In this document: piece after piece, positions 40,976 to 49,619 of the stretch
How positions within the stretch are numbered: the first letter of the stretch is position 1
Layout of the letters: every line of letters starts with the position of its first letter
NCBI RefSeq assembly: GCF_051594765.1
Contig: NZ_JBPPGJ010000002.1
Coordinates: forward strand, 62,001-126,000
Length of the DNA stretch: 64,000 bases
DNA from: Paenibacillus_AR sp051594765
GTDB taxonomy: Bacteria; Bacillota; Bacilli; Paenibacillales; NBRC-103111
Direction of reading: 5' to 3'
The notes under the pieces: model-generated
Databases searched by the model: none
Seen by the model: the letters and a program-made list of their open reading frames with translations, nothing else
What the model was told of the DNA's origin: nothing
Translations under genes and position numbers: made by a program

Positions 40976-43375
40976 TTAGAGAATCACTTCAACGCGGACG
41001 GAAGCTCCGCCCGCAGAGCCCGCCGCCGGCGGGATGATGGTCCCCTCCACCTGTACGCCGTCCACCCGAAGCTCCTTGACTCCATGTCCGGTGCGGCTTT
41101 CATTGCGAACCTCGATGTCGTAGACCCGGCCCCGGAATCTGCGCTTCACCCGGAAGCCTTCCCAGCCGGAAGGGATGCAGGGATTGACGAGGAGCCCTTC
41201 CAGCACCGGCTTCACGCCAAGAATGTACTGGGTCACAGCCACGTACATCCAGGCGGCGGTGCCCGTCAGCCAGGACACGTTGGCCAGACCGAACTTATCG
41301 GACTCCGGCCCGAATAGATTGGAGGCGTAGACGTAAGGCTCCGCCTTGTATCTCCACAACCCCGCCTTCTCCATGGCCACGTTCGGGATCAACTGGCGGT
41401 AGTACTTGTAGGCCTGGTCTCCCCGACCCAGCATACATTCGGCAATGACCGCCCAAGTGTTGGCATGGCAGAAGACGGCGCCGTTCTCCCCGGTGCCCTT
41501 GTTGTAGTTCGTCAGGGGGTCCTTGGGGTCCGGGAAGGTGGTGATGGACGGATGGAGCTTCTTGATGCCAAGCTCCGTGTCCAGGAGCTCCTGGACGCTG
41601 TCCATAGCCTGGACGCCCTTCTCCGGTTCCGCCATTCCCGACAGCGTGGCCCAGGTTTGGGCGTTCAGCCAGATTTTGGCTTCGTCGTGCTCGTCCGTAC
41701 CCAGGAAGCGGCCGTCGTCCATTACGGCCCTTCGGAACCATTGACCGTCCCAGCCCAGCGAATTGACCAGCGCCTTCTGCTCCTCATAGAAGCCGGCGAA
41801 CTGAGCTTGGCGCTCCGTATCCCCCTTAAGACCGGCCAGCTCCTGCAGCTTCAGGAGCGTCGTTCCCAGCTGCATGGCGGTCCAGATGCTCTCGCCCCGG
41901 CCCTTGCGGCAGACGCGGAAGAGCTGGTCGTTCCAGTCGGAGCGCAGCATCAGCGGGAAGCCGTTGGGACCCAGGTTGGCCTTGGTGAATTCAATAGCCC
42001 GGCACAGATGCTCGTAGACGGTTCCTTCGCCGCCGTCATAATAGGATACCTTCTCGTCCAGGAAGGACGGTTCGCCGGTCTCCGCCACGATCTCCCATAC
42101 GGCCAGGGCCGGCCAGAGATGATCGTCCGAGTGGATGCTTGTCACCGGGTCCCAGCCTTCCGTCGGGAAGAAGTAATGGTTGGCATGGCCGTCCTGATAC
42201 TGCTGGGACAGGAGCAGCTTGACCTTGTCCTTGGCGGCCTGCGGGTCCGAGGCCACCACCGCCAGAATGTCCTGGGAGGTGTCGCGGAAGCCTACGCCCC
42301 GGAAGGTTCCCGTCGCGTAGAAGGAGATGTTGCGGGAGAACAGGAAGTTCCGGTGGGACTGGTACGGGTTCCACGCGTTGATCATGCGGGCGGCGTCTTC
42401 ATCCGGCACCTGGCATTGGAAGCTGTCCAGGTAATCGGTCCAATGGGCCTGTAGCGCATCGTATGAGCGGGCGACAAAGTCCGGCTCCCGGGAACGTGCG
42501 ACGGCGGCTACCGCTTCCTCCTCGGTCATGGCGGCCCCCAGGAAGACATTCAGGGTCCGAGTCTCTCCCGGCTGGAGCACGATATCGAACTGGAGCGCCC
42601 CGCAAGGATCTCCACCCAGAAGGGTGGAGCCGGTACAGCCTCCGTTCTCAATGGCGGCCGGATTGGACTCGCTGCGGTAGCTTCCGACGAACTCGTCCCG
42701 GTCTCCGTCGTAGGAGGAAGGCACGGCATCGGCAGCAAAGTAGACCAGCGGCGTCTCTTCCGGCTTCGGCTGGTTCTCGACTCCGTATTTATAGATCAAT
42801 GCGCCGGTATCGTTGTACCAGACAGACACCTGGTGCTTGTTGTAGCACTGCCACTGCAGCTCCCGCATGAACTCCATCATGCCGAACTCCACATAGGCGT
42901 ACACTCGAAGCTTCTTCTCCTCCGTCCCCTCGTTGGTCAGGGTCAGGTTCCAGATGAGCGAGTTCTCGTATGGCCCGACAAAATAGACGGTCCGCGCCCG
43001 GACGCCGGACTTCTGAGCCTCAAACCGGGTATAGCCCATGCCGTGGGCGCTTTTCCACTCCTCCGGCTTGTCGAACGCCGGCTCATAGGTCGGACACCAA
43101 TAGCTGTTGTCCTCGGTATTTTGGATATAGAGATAAGGTCCGGAACGGTCGGTCGGCAGGTGAAAGAAGCGGTATCGGGTGATCCGCCAGATCTGAGGGG
43201 ACTTGTAGAACACCACGCCTCCTCCCGCTTGGGACATCATGGTATGGAAGGTGCCGTTGGACAGGTAGTTCATCCAGGGGGTCGGCGTATCGTGGCGCTT
43301 GAACTCCACCTCCCGGACGTCGTCGCGGAAGGCGTAATATTGCTCGGGCGTGGTGGCAGCAGGCTGTCGGGCCAT
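40976..43375 (-). CDS. GH94 family disaccharide phosphorylase (cellobiose phosphorylase-like)
   Basis: A 799-residue enzyme, the usual length of GH94 phosphorylases, which split beta-linked disaccharides with phosphate to a sugar 1-phosphate and a free sugar inside the cell. N-terminal beta-sandwich, linker and (alpha/alpha)6 barrel are all present. Diagnostic blocks are FRGVGFRDTSQDILAVV, EGWDPVTSIHSDDHLWPALA and MLRSDWNDQLFRV, in which DWND contains the general acid Asp. Known members in this family act on cellobiose, laminaribiose, chitobiose and related sugars; the acceptor site was not resolved here. AAAGGAG precedes ATG. The AraC regulator is divergent. Confidence 0.9.
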   Translation of the reverse strand: MARQPAATTPEQYYAFRDDVREVEFKRHDTPTPWMNYLSNGTFHTMMSQAGGGVVFYKSPQIWRITRYRFFHLPTDRSGPYLYIQNTEDNSYWCPTYEPAFDKPEEWKSAHGMGYTRFEAQKSGVRARTVYFVGPYENSLIWNLTLTNEGTEEKKLRVYAYVEFGMMEFMRELQWQCYNKHQVSVWYNDTGALIYKYGVENQPKPEETPLVYFAADAVPSSYDGDRDEFVGSYRSESNPAAIENGGCTGSTLLGGDPCGALQFDIVLQPGETRTLNVFLGAAMTEEEAVAAVARSREPDFVARSYDALQAHWTDYLDSFQCQVPDEDAARMINAWNPYQSHRNFLFSRNISFYATGTFRGVGFRDTSQDILAVVASDPQAAKDKVKLLLSQQYQDGHANHYFFPTEGWDPVTSIHSDDHLWPALAVWEIVAETGEPSFLDEKVSYYDGGEGTVYEHLCRAIEFTKANLGPNGFPLMLRSDWNDQLFRVCRKGRGESIWTAMQLGTTLLKLQELAGLKGDTERQAQFAGFYEEQKALVNSLGWDGQWFRRAVMDDGRFLGTDEHDEAKIWLNAQTWATLSGMAEPEKGVQAMDSVQELLDTELGIKKLHPSITTFPDPKDPLTNYNKGTGENGAVFCHANTWAVIAECMLGRGDQAYKYYRQLIPNVAMEKAGLWRYKAEPYVYASNLFGPESDKFGLANVSWLTGTAAWMYVAVTQYILGVKPVLEGLLVNPCIPSGWEGFRVKRRFRGRVYDIEVRNESRTGHGVKELRVDGVQVEGTIIPPAAGSAGGASVRVEVIL

Positions 43376-43473
43376 GGGTATCTACTCCTTTGGGGATGCA
43401 TGATACCTTCATTGTACCGGGTTCGCAGCCTGCTTTCCTTGACTTTCGGGACTTTCTTCAGCACTATAAGGAC

Positions 43474-44328
43474 ATGGGAACCTATATTGATTATCACAAT
43501 TTGGGACTGCCGGCCGACTTCATCTTTAACATCGAAAAATGCCCGCTGACCCACGATTACTTCGTTCACCACCACAACTTTTCCGAGCTGGTCCTCATTC
43601 TGGAGGGCAGCGCCATCCATGTTGTAGAAGGAAAGGAGTATCCCATTGCGGCGGGGCATGTCTTCGTCGTCAACGAGGGCGTGAACCACGGCTATAAGCA
43701 CGTGGACCGGATCAAGTACGTCAACGTTATGTTCCGCACGGAGCAGCTGCCGGAGCTGCCGGAGCTTATGAAGCTGGCGGGCTTCCAGGCATTCTTCCTA
43801 ATCGAGCCCATTTACCGCAGCGAGCAGCACTACAACGCCATGCTGGCCTTGGGCCCGTCCCAGATGAAGCGGGTGCACGCCGCCCTGGACGAGATCCTAG
43901 AGGAATTCACGGGCTGCCACGAGGGGTACCGGTCCATGATTCTCATGCGTTTCTCGGCGTTGGCCATCACCCTGTCGCGGTATTACACAGAGAACCATAC
44001 CGACTCGAACAAGGTCTACCGGCTGGCGGAGGCGTTCACGTTCCTGGAGGAGAACTTCCTGAAGCCCATCACGCTGAAGCAGGCCGCCGATCTGGCCTAT
44101 CTCTCCCCCCGCCACTTCGTCCGCACCTTCAGCCGCAGCTACAAGACCACGCCTATGGAATACGTCCTGATGCGGCGGCTCGAGCACTCCTGCCTGCTCC
44201 TGCGGGACCCGGAGCGCTCCATCACCGACGTGGCCGAGCAAAGCGGCTTCCGGGACGCCAATTATTTCGCCCGGCAATTCCGCAAGGCCTACGGCTGCTC
44301 CCCCACCGAGTACCGAAGAAAGGGTTAG
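43474..44328 (+). CDS. AraC family transcriptional regulator
   Basis: About 284 residues. An N-terminal cupin sensing part has ADFIFNIEKCPLTHDYFVHHHNFSELVLI (with THDYFVHHHNFSELVLI) and the C-terminal two helix-turn-helix motifs occupy about 185-284, with TLKQAADLAYLSPRHFVRTF and ITDVAEQSGFRDANYFARQF. It likely controls the divergent GH94 gene. The start is uncertain: the frame is open to TTG at 43390, but only 15 nt would then separate it from GH94, and relatives start near MGTYIDYHN, so ATG 43474 is used. The ribosome binding site there is weak. Confidence 0.88.
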   Translation: MGTYIDYHNLGLPADFIFNIEKCPLTHDYFVHHHNFSELVLILEGSAIHVVEGKEYPIAAGHVFVVNEGVNHGYKHVDRIKYVNVMFRTEQLPELPELMKLAGFQAFFLIEPIYRSEQHYNAMLALGPSQMKRVHAALDEILEEFTGCHEGYRSMILMRFSALAITLSRYYTENHTDSNKVYRLAEAFTFLEENFLKPITLKQAADLAYLSPRHFVRTFSRSYKTTPMEYVLMRRLEHSCLLLRDPERSITDVAEQSGFRDANYFARQFRKAYGCSPTEYRRKG

Positions 44329-44397
44329 CCGGGGCGTAGGGGATTGAGGCCGGTGGGTGACGGTCTAGGGCCCCAAGTCCGATGGAAGCTTAGCGGT

Positions 44398-45240
44398 CTA
44401 CTCCAGGGTTATCACCGTCAGCTCCGGCCGGCATAGGAACCGGACCGGCTTCACGGAGACGCCGATGCCCCGATTTGTATACAAAACCAGCTTTCCACCG
44501 CCCAGATCATATCGGCCGGAGGGATATTTCTTGCCGTACGGGACGGAAGCAAGCGGCCCGATCAGCGGCAGACGCACCTGGCCTCCATGGCTGTGACCGG
44601 ACAATTGCAGCTGAACCGGATAAGCCAGCACCTCATCGGCATAGTCCGGGGCATGGGACAGCAGCACCGTAAAGTCCCCCGTTCCCGCATCCTGAAGCGC
44701 CCGCTTCAGATCCGGCTTTCCTTCCCAGGCATCCTCCACTCCTGCCATACACAAGACGGCGCCCTCCCGTTCCAGCCGGACCATCCGGTTGCGAAGACAC
44801 GTGAAGCCACCCTCCTTCAGAAGGGCCGCCACCTCGTCGGCATCCCCGTAATAGTCGTGATTGCCAAGAACCGCGTAGCTCCCCAAGGGTGCCCGGATGA
44901 GCCGCAGCGCATCCCGAATGGGGGTATACGCCGAGCCCACGGCGTAATCCACCAGGTCTCCGGTGAAGCAGACCACGTCCGGCCGCTCCTTCTCGATCCT
45001 TGCCGCCAATCCTGCCAGCCGATCCGCATCGTAATGGAAGCCCAGATGCACGTCGCTGAACTGGAGGATGCGCAAGCCGCGGAAGGGGGCAGGCAGCCCT
45101 TCCAGCCTAAGCTTCAGCCGCACCACCTCCAGCCATCTCGGCTCCACACGCGTGGAATATCCGTAGCCGGCGCCGGGCAGAGCCAGGAGGCTTCCTGCCA
45201 GTATGACTCCCCTCGTCAGGAACGTCCTGCGGGACATCAT
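44398..45240 (-). CDS. Tat-exported metallophosphoesterase, YkuE type
   Basis: A 280-residue calcineurin-like phosphoesterase. The N-terminus MMSRRTFLTRGVILAGSLLA has the twin-arginine pattern RRTFL, as in YkuE of Bacillus subtilis, which is exported by TatAyCy and retained in the wall. The catalytic domain has QFSDVHLGFH, FTGDLVDY, GNHDYYGDAD, LLSHAPDY and LSGHSHGGQVRLP, the full ligand set. It probably acts on a wall- or membrane-linked phosphate. GAGG at 8 nt before ATG supports start 45240. It lies 13 nt downstream of the DUF2441-like gene and is probably cotranscribed. Confidence 0.9.
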   Translation of the reverse strand: MMSRRTFLTRGVILAGSLLALPGAGYGYSTRVEPRWLEVVRLKLRLEGLPAPFRGLRILQFSDVHLGFHYDADRLAGLAARIEKERPDVVCFTGDLVDYAVGSAYTPIRDALRLIRAPLGSYAVLGNHDYYGDADEVAALLKEGGFTCLRNRMVRLEREGAVLCMAGVEDAWEGKPDLKRALQDAGTGDFTVLLSHAPDYADEVLAYPVQLQLSGHSHGGQVRLPLIGPLASVPYGKKYPSGRYDLGGGKLVLYTNRGIGVSVKPVRFLCRPELTVITLE

Positions 45241-45253
45241 CCTCTTTTCCTCA

Positions 45254-45850
45254 TTAGACTCCGGTATAGTCTTCAAGAATCTCGGCCACCTCGATTTCTC
45301 CATTAATGAGAAGCTCGGGGAGCTCATTCCGAACGTTCCCCTGCCAATACATCCTGGCCTGTTCGATCTTCCGCGCGAAGGGAGCCCCGTCCTCCTTGGG
45401 AAGTAGGTCGCCGTCCCCTTCGAACACTTTCCCGTTCACCCGGAGCTTCACGATCTGCAGCACCTTGCGGTAATGGGATTCGAACAGCGCCTTCCACTTC
45501 CATGCATCCTCCAAGCTTTGGGCCGCATACAGGCAGGACAACCGGGACGGATAATCCGGGTATTCCTGCAGCCGAACCATCTCCACGATCACTTCCCGAA
45601 CCGCCCGGACGGTTTGCTCCACATAGCTCTTGACCACCCCAGCGTCCTCCTTATCCAGAATGAGCCCGTCGCTCGTGTGATGCCCCTGCAGAATGCGGAT
45701 GAAGTCCTCCCCTTTGGAATTGGCGTGCTCCCGCTCGAAGAAATAGCGGTATAAAGCGTTCTTTTGGCCTTGATCGAAGATCAGCTTCTGTCCCGGCTGC
45801 ATGCCTTTTTTGGTTACCAGGTGATATACGATCCGTTCGTTTCCGATCAT
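45254..45850 (-). CDS. DUF2441-like protein, function unknown
   Basis: A 198-residue protein that starts MIGNERIVYHLVTKKGMQPG and contains LIFDQGQKNALYRYFFERE and KGEDFIRIL, resembling the family named DUF2441 as I remember it. Rich in helices, with many aromatic residues, and no export signal. The ATG at 45850 is preferred for the GGGGGAGAG upstream; a frame open to 45904 has no binding site. It is in an apparent operon with the Tat-exported phosphoesterase, but no shared role is known. Confidence 0.7.
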   Translation of the reverse strand: MIGNERIVYHLVTKKGMQPGQKLIFDQGQKNALYRYFFEREHANSKGEDFIRILQGHHTSDGLILDKEDAGVVKSYVEQTVRAVREVIVEMVRLQEYPDYPSRLSCLYAAQSLEDAWKWKALFESHYRKVLQIVKLRVNGKVFEGDGDLLPKEDGAPFARKIEQARMYWQGNVRNELPELLINGEIEVAEILEDYTGV

Positions 45851-46011
45851 ACCAACTCTCCCCCCCATAGACGCACCGCATAGGTCTTTGTAACTTTTTA
45901 CCATGCCGATACGATTCTAGCAATAGCAGGAATGTGTCAGAAAGAAGGAGCTGCACCCGACATCATCGTCAAAATTTTCCTAAATTCGATATATTTTCAC
46001 AAAGAATCGTG

Positions 46012-46020
46012 TGTTACAAT
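46012..46020 (+). promoter_or_regulatory. Extended -10 promoter of the lipoprotein gene
   Basis: TGTTACAAT is an extended -10 (TG-N-TACAAT) about 58 nt before the lipoprotein start. A weak -35 TTTTCA lies 15 nt upstream. Confidence 0.45.
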
Positions 46021-46077
46021 GAAACCCTGTAAAACATTGGTACGTAATAATTGTAACAAAGGAGATGAATTTAAAAA

Positions 46078-47118
46078 ATGAAGAGAGCTACAGCCATTAT
46101 GTCCGCTCTGCTCGGCCTGACGATCCTGCTCCCGGGGTGCTCTCTGCCCCCTAAGGAAGCATTGGGCAAAGCTTTTGACAACACGGTCAATCTGCAATCC
46201 TATTCATTCGAATCCACGTTCAAGTTGGGCCTGGAAGGCAGCCAGGAAGCCTTGGGAGATCAAGCCGCTATGGCGGCAGAGGTATTGAAGAACGCCGACC
46301 TCAAGCTGACCGGGGCGTATACCAAAGAGCCCTTCGAGATGCGGATGGAGTATGAGCTGAATGTCAAGGGTGATATGAATTTCGGCCTGAAGGTGCCGGT
46401 GTATGTGACGCAGGACAAGCTCCTGGTCAAGGTTCCGAACACCCCCTTCCTGCCGCTCGGCAAGGATGTAGTCGGCAAGTATGTAGAGATGGACCTGAAG
46501 GAACTGAACAAGCAGCAGGCGGCGGTTCCGTCCCATGTGGACATGAAGCGGCAGCAGGAGCTGTCCAAGGAAGTTCTGGGCGTGATCGGCTCCCACTTCG
46601 ACAACAAGACCTTCTTCAAGGACGTGTCCAAGAAGGACGTGACTCTGCCCGCCAATGCCGACGTGAAGGATCTGGTCAAGTTCACGATTAACGACGGCAA
46701 TCTGGATCAAGCGATCTCCGTGACGACGGAGAAGGTCCTTCCGGAGATCCTGAAGCTGCTCCAAGATCCCAAGTGGTCGGATATCGTCGGACAGAACAAG
46801 GACAAGCTGGCCGACACCGAGAAGAAGCTCCAGGACGCCATGAAGAACAAGGATAAGGCCGTATCCGAATTCAAAGCCCAAGCCGGCATTGAAGATGCCA
46901 GCATGCTGGTCGGCATGGACTCCAAGGGATACATCCGCTTCGTCTCGCTGAACCTGGCTGTGAATAACAAGGAAGCCGGCCAGCAAGGAAAGGTCAAGGT
47001 TCAAATGGATACCGTCTTCAATCAGATCAACGAAAAAGTGGACTCGAAGCTGGATGTGAAAGCTTCGGATATCATCAAGATGGAAGACTTCGCAGCTCAG
47101 ATGGGACGCGGGTTCTAA
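46078..47118 (+). CDS. Large lipoprotein, function unknown (LppX/LolA-like fold possible)
   Basis: A 346-residue secreted lipoprotein. The signal peptide ends in the lipobox LPGC (Cys21). The mature part consists of amphipathic beta strands such as LQSYSFESTFKLGLEG, LKLTGAYTKEPFEMRMEYEL, KVPVYVTQDKLLVKVPNTPF and GKYVEMDLKEL, followed by lysine-rich helices. This beta pattern recalls half-barrel lipoproteins such as DUF6612/LppX, but I cannot confirm it. AAAGGAG precedes ATG. Its stop overlaps the stop of the convergent gene by 3-4 nt, so no terminator separates them. Confidence 0.8.
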   Translation: MKRATAIMSALLGLTILLPGCSLPPKEALGKAFDNTVNLQSYSFESTFKLGLEGSQEALGDQAAMAAEVLKNADLKLTGAYTKEPFEMRMEYELNVKGDMNFGLKVPVYVTQDKLLVKVPNTPFLPLGKDVVGKYVEMDLKELNKQQAAVPSHVDMKRQQELSKEVLGVIGSHFDNKTFFKDVSKKDVTLPANADVKDLVKFTINDGNLDQAISVTTEKVLPEILKLLQDPKWSDIVGQNKDKLADTEKKLQDAMKNKDKAVSEFKAQAGIEDASMLVGMDSKGYIRFVSLNLAVNNKEAGQQGKVKVQMDTVFNQINEKVDSKLDVKASDIIKMEDFAAQMGRGF

Positions 47119-47906
47119 CGGGTTCCGATGACGACCGTAGCGTCATGCTCTTCGGAGCGGAGGACGCTCGGGGATAGACCGAATTGATTGAGGAGCCCGG
47201 CGGTCAACGGTGCCTGCCGCTCGCTGGTCTCCATGAGCAGATAGCCGTCTTTCGCGAGCCATTGTGGCGCGGAGGCGGCTATTCGCCGTTGGATGTCCAG
47301 TCCGTCCTCTCCTCCGTCCAGCGCGGTCCGGGCTTCATAGAGACGGGCCTCCTGCGGCAGAAGCTCCATCGCAACCGTAGGTACGTATGGGGCGTTGGCG
47401 ATGAGCAGCTGGATGCGGCCGCGAAGCTCCTGCGGAAGCGGCTCGAACAGATCGCCCTCATACACACGGCCGTTCACGGCACGGAGGTTGCGGCGGGCGC
47501 ATCGAACCGCAGCCGGATCGATATCTGCCGCATGCAATTCGATGCGCTCCCGTGCCGCCGCTACCACGGCGCCCAAGGCCCCGGAGCCGCAGCACAGGTC
47601 CACCACCGTATCGCCCGGCTTCGTAAGAGCAGCGGCTTGCCGGGCCATGAACTCGGTACGGAAGCGGGGCACGAATACTCCCGGATCCACAGCAATCCGA
47701 AGACCGCAGAATTCCACCCAACCCAGCACATATTCGAGAGGAGCACCGGCTGCTCTTCGTTCTGCCAGCGCCGCAAGCTCATCGGGTGAGCGGGCATGGC
47801 CGGCCAACAGCCGGGCCTCCTCTTCGGCGTATACACATCCGGCCGCACGCAGCCTGCCGGTTATTCGCAACAGGGTGTCATTGTCGAAGAGATCACGATG
47901 ATTCAC
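47115..47906 (-). CDS. PrmC-related protein-(glutamine-N5) methyltransferase
   Basis: A 263-residue methyltransferase of the HemK/PrmC fold. The SAM motif is VVDLCCGSGALGAVV, followed by HAADIDPAAVRCARRN. The catalytic tetrapeptide is NAPY (LIANAPYVP) instead of NPPY. As I recall, this form marks the 'putative N5-glutamine methyltransferase' paralogue group distinct from PrmC, whose substrate is unknown. GTG start at 47906 has AAGGTGG upstream. It converges with the lipoprotein gene, with overlapping stop codons. Confidence 0.85.
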   Translation of the reverse strand: MNHRDLFDNDTLLRITGRLRAAGCVYAEEEARLLAGHARSPDELAALAERRAAGAPLEYVLGWVEFCGLRIAVDPGVFVPRFRTEFMARQAAALTKPGDTVVDLCCGSGALGAVVAAARERIELHAADIDPAAVRCARRNLRAVNGRVYEGDLFEPLPQELRGRIQLLIANAPYVPTVAMELLPQEARLYEARTALDGGEDGLDIQRRIAASAPQWLAKDGYLLMETSERQAPLTAGLLNQFGLSPSVLRSEEHDATVVIGTR

Positions 47907-48204
47907 AGATCGGCCACCTTTATCAGGGTTTTCCTATAAGTATACCTGATCTGCAGCGTCCGGTAATGGCCGAAGTTGCCCTATAGTCATTCTGTCCGGA
48001 GCCTGCTCCGCCCGGCATGCCCAAAGCGAACTCCACACACTCGAATCTCCCGAACAGCCCTCCTTCCGGGAGACGGCTTTTCACGATCGAGGTGATGTGG
48101 CGTAAAAAAACAAGGCCCCGTTCTTCGAAGCCGCAGCGATGCGGTTCGGACGGGGCCTTAGTGGAGCATAGACGGGAAGCAGGCCGGTGGCCCCCGTTCC
48201 CGTA
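47907..48204. other. Intergenic region, no gene seen
   Basis: Contains the promoter region for the PrmC-related gene (AT-rich near 47930-47950) and, at 48104-48159, the terminator of the nitroreductase gene. No further motif or ORF is supported here. Confidence 0.6.
48104..48159 (-). terminator. Intrinsic terminator of the Pip-TetR-nitroreductase operon
   Basis: AAGGCCCCGT (48112-48121) pairs with ACGGGGCCTT (48150-48159). The A7 run on the plus strand (48104-48110) gives T7 after the stem on the minus strand. Confidence 0.85.
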
Positions 48205-48945
48205 CTAGAGATCGAAGCCGCGCTTGCGCACGAATTCCTTCAGGTACATCCGCTCCAGGTTCAGAAGCTTGCCCCGCATCTCATCGGACCAGCCGCTCCG
48301 GCGTTGGCCTTGGGTGCGCTGGAGGTAATATTCCTGCGTCACGGCGTCATAGGCTTCGATCAGAGCGGGATAGCGATCCGTCTTGTACGTATTCTCATGC
48401 AGAACCGCCTCCAGCGGAAGCCGGGGCCGGGGCATCGGATCCTGATCCGGGTAGCCGATGCACATGCCGTACAGAGGAAGCACCAGCTCCGGCACCTCCA
48501 AGAGCAGGCAGACCTCCTCCAGATCATTGCGGATGCCGCCGATGTACACGATGCCGAGTCCCATGGATTCGGCGGCTATCGCCGCATTCTGGGACGCCAG
48601 CGCCGTATCCGCCACCGCCGCGATGAACAGCTCCGTCGAGGCCGCCTGATGCTCCGGCGATCCGGCCTCCAGGCCGCTGGCCTCCAGCAGCCGCCGGATG
48701 TCCGCGCACCAGACGAGGAATGCGGGACAATCCCGTACATACGCCTGATGGCCCGCTATGGCGGATAACCGCTCCTTCGCCGCAGGATCACTCACATGTA
48801 TGATGCTGTAGGCTTGGATGTTGCTGGAGGTCGAGGCGTGCTGGGCAGCCGATACGATGGTGCGAAGCTGCTCCCCCGTTACCGGCCGGTCCGTATACTT
48901 GCGAATGGACCGGTGCCTCTGCAAGAGATTGATGAAATCATTCAT
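48205..48945 (-). CDS. NADPH-dependent FMN nitroreductase (NfsA/NfrA type)
   Basis: A 246-residue flavoprotein. MNDFINLLQRHRSIRKYTDRPV is the FMN phosphate-binding start (HRSIRKYTD), followed by AQHASTSSNIQAYSII, DTALASQNAAIAAESMGLGIVYIGGIRN and GYPDQDPMPRPRLPLEAVLHEN. These match NfsA/NfrA1 family oxidoreductases, which reduce nitro compounds, quinones or flavin with NADPH. It is the third gene of an operon with the TetR regulator (15 nt away) and the Pip-like protein, a common stress/detoxification layout. Confidence 0.92.
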   Translation of the reverse strand: MNDFINLLQRHRSIRKYTDRPVTGEQLRTIVSAAQHASTSSNIQAYSIIHVSDPAAKERLSAIAGHQAYVRDCPAFLVWCADIRRLLEASGLEAGSPEHQAASTELFIAAVADTALASQNAAIAAESMGLGIVYIGGIRNDLEEVCLLLEVPELVLPLYGMCIGYPDQDPMPRPRLPLEAVLHENTYKTDRYPALIEAYDAVTQEYYLQRTQGQRRSGWSDEMRGKLLNLERMYLKEFVRKRGFDL

Positions 48946-48959
48946 GGCTCTTCTCCTTC

Positions 48960-49604
48960 CTATCCTTCCGGCTGCTCCGTCATGCCGACCGCCCGGAAGG
49001 CCAGCCCCGTAATGCTTCGCAGCATGGCCTCCCGCTCCATCGGCTTATCCAGCACCGTGCTGATCATCCCCGTTCTGGGAGGGAACATGAGCATGCCCAT
49101 CAGTCCCGTCATCGAATAATCGACGGAATCGATATGGAAGACGCCGGTTTCCTTGCCCTTCAACAGAATGGCCCGCAGCAGCTGCCAGACGGGCAGCAAA
49201 TAGTCCTTCAGCGTGTCCGTACGCTGCGAGTCCGACGAGATCTCGCGGAAGGTGATGGCCACTATCTCCGGCTCGTCGAACCGGTAGTTCACCAGCGCCC
49301 GGATGAAGGCCTTCAGCGCCAGAACCGGCTCCTCCATCAGCGGCACGAATTCCTGGAACCGCTCCTCCCGGATGTACTGCTCATAGATGGCCCGGAAGAG
49401 CTGCTCCTTCCCGCCGAAATGGTAGGAGACGAGCGCCACGTTGGCCCCCGCCTCCACACAGATCTGGCGTACGCTGGTTGCGTCAAATCCCTGCTTGGCA
49501 AACAGCCGCTTCGCCGCCTCCAGCAGTCTCCGCTTCACATCACATTGGTCATCGCACGTATGCTGCACCTGTCGTTCTCTCCCCATCATCCGTCCGTCTC
49601 GCAT
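48960..49604 (-). CDS. TetR/AcrR family transcriptional regulator
   Basis: A 214-residue regulator. The DNA-binding part is KRRLLEAAKRLFAKQGFDATSVRQICVEAGANVALVSYHFGGKEQLF (for example SVRQICVEAGANVALVSYHF), the standard TetR helix-turn-helix. The C-terminal part is the ligand and dimer domain. Two cysteines lie just before the helix bundle (HTCDDQCDVK), an uncommon feature that could sense redox or metal. Start codons at 49604 and 49589 are possible; the site upstream is weak. It lies between the Pip-like gene and the nitroreductase, and the palindromes upstream of the first gene are likely its operator. Confidence 0.88.
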   Translation of the reverse strand: MRDGRMMGRERQVQHTCDDQCDVKRRLLEAAKRLFAKQGFDATSVRQICVEAGANVALVSYHFGGKEQLFRAIYEQYIREERFQEFVPLMEEPVLALKAFIRALVNYRFDEPEIVAITFREISSDSQRTDTLKDYLLPVWQLLRAILLKGKETGVFHIDSVDYSMTGLMGMLMFPPRTGMISTVLDKPMEREAMLRSITGLAFRAVGMTEQPEG

Positions 49605-49619
49605 GATCCTATTATGAGC

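Noticed and set aside
43390..43473. TTG start at 43390 for the AraC regulator
   Set aside because: No binding site, it would leave 15 nt to the divergent gene, and the added residues do not resemble the family.
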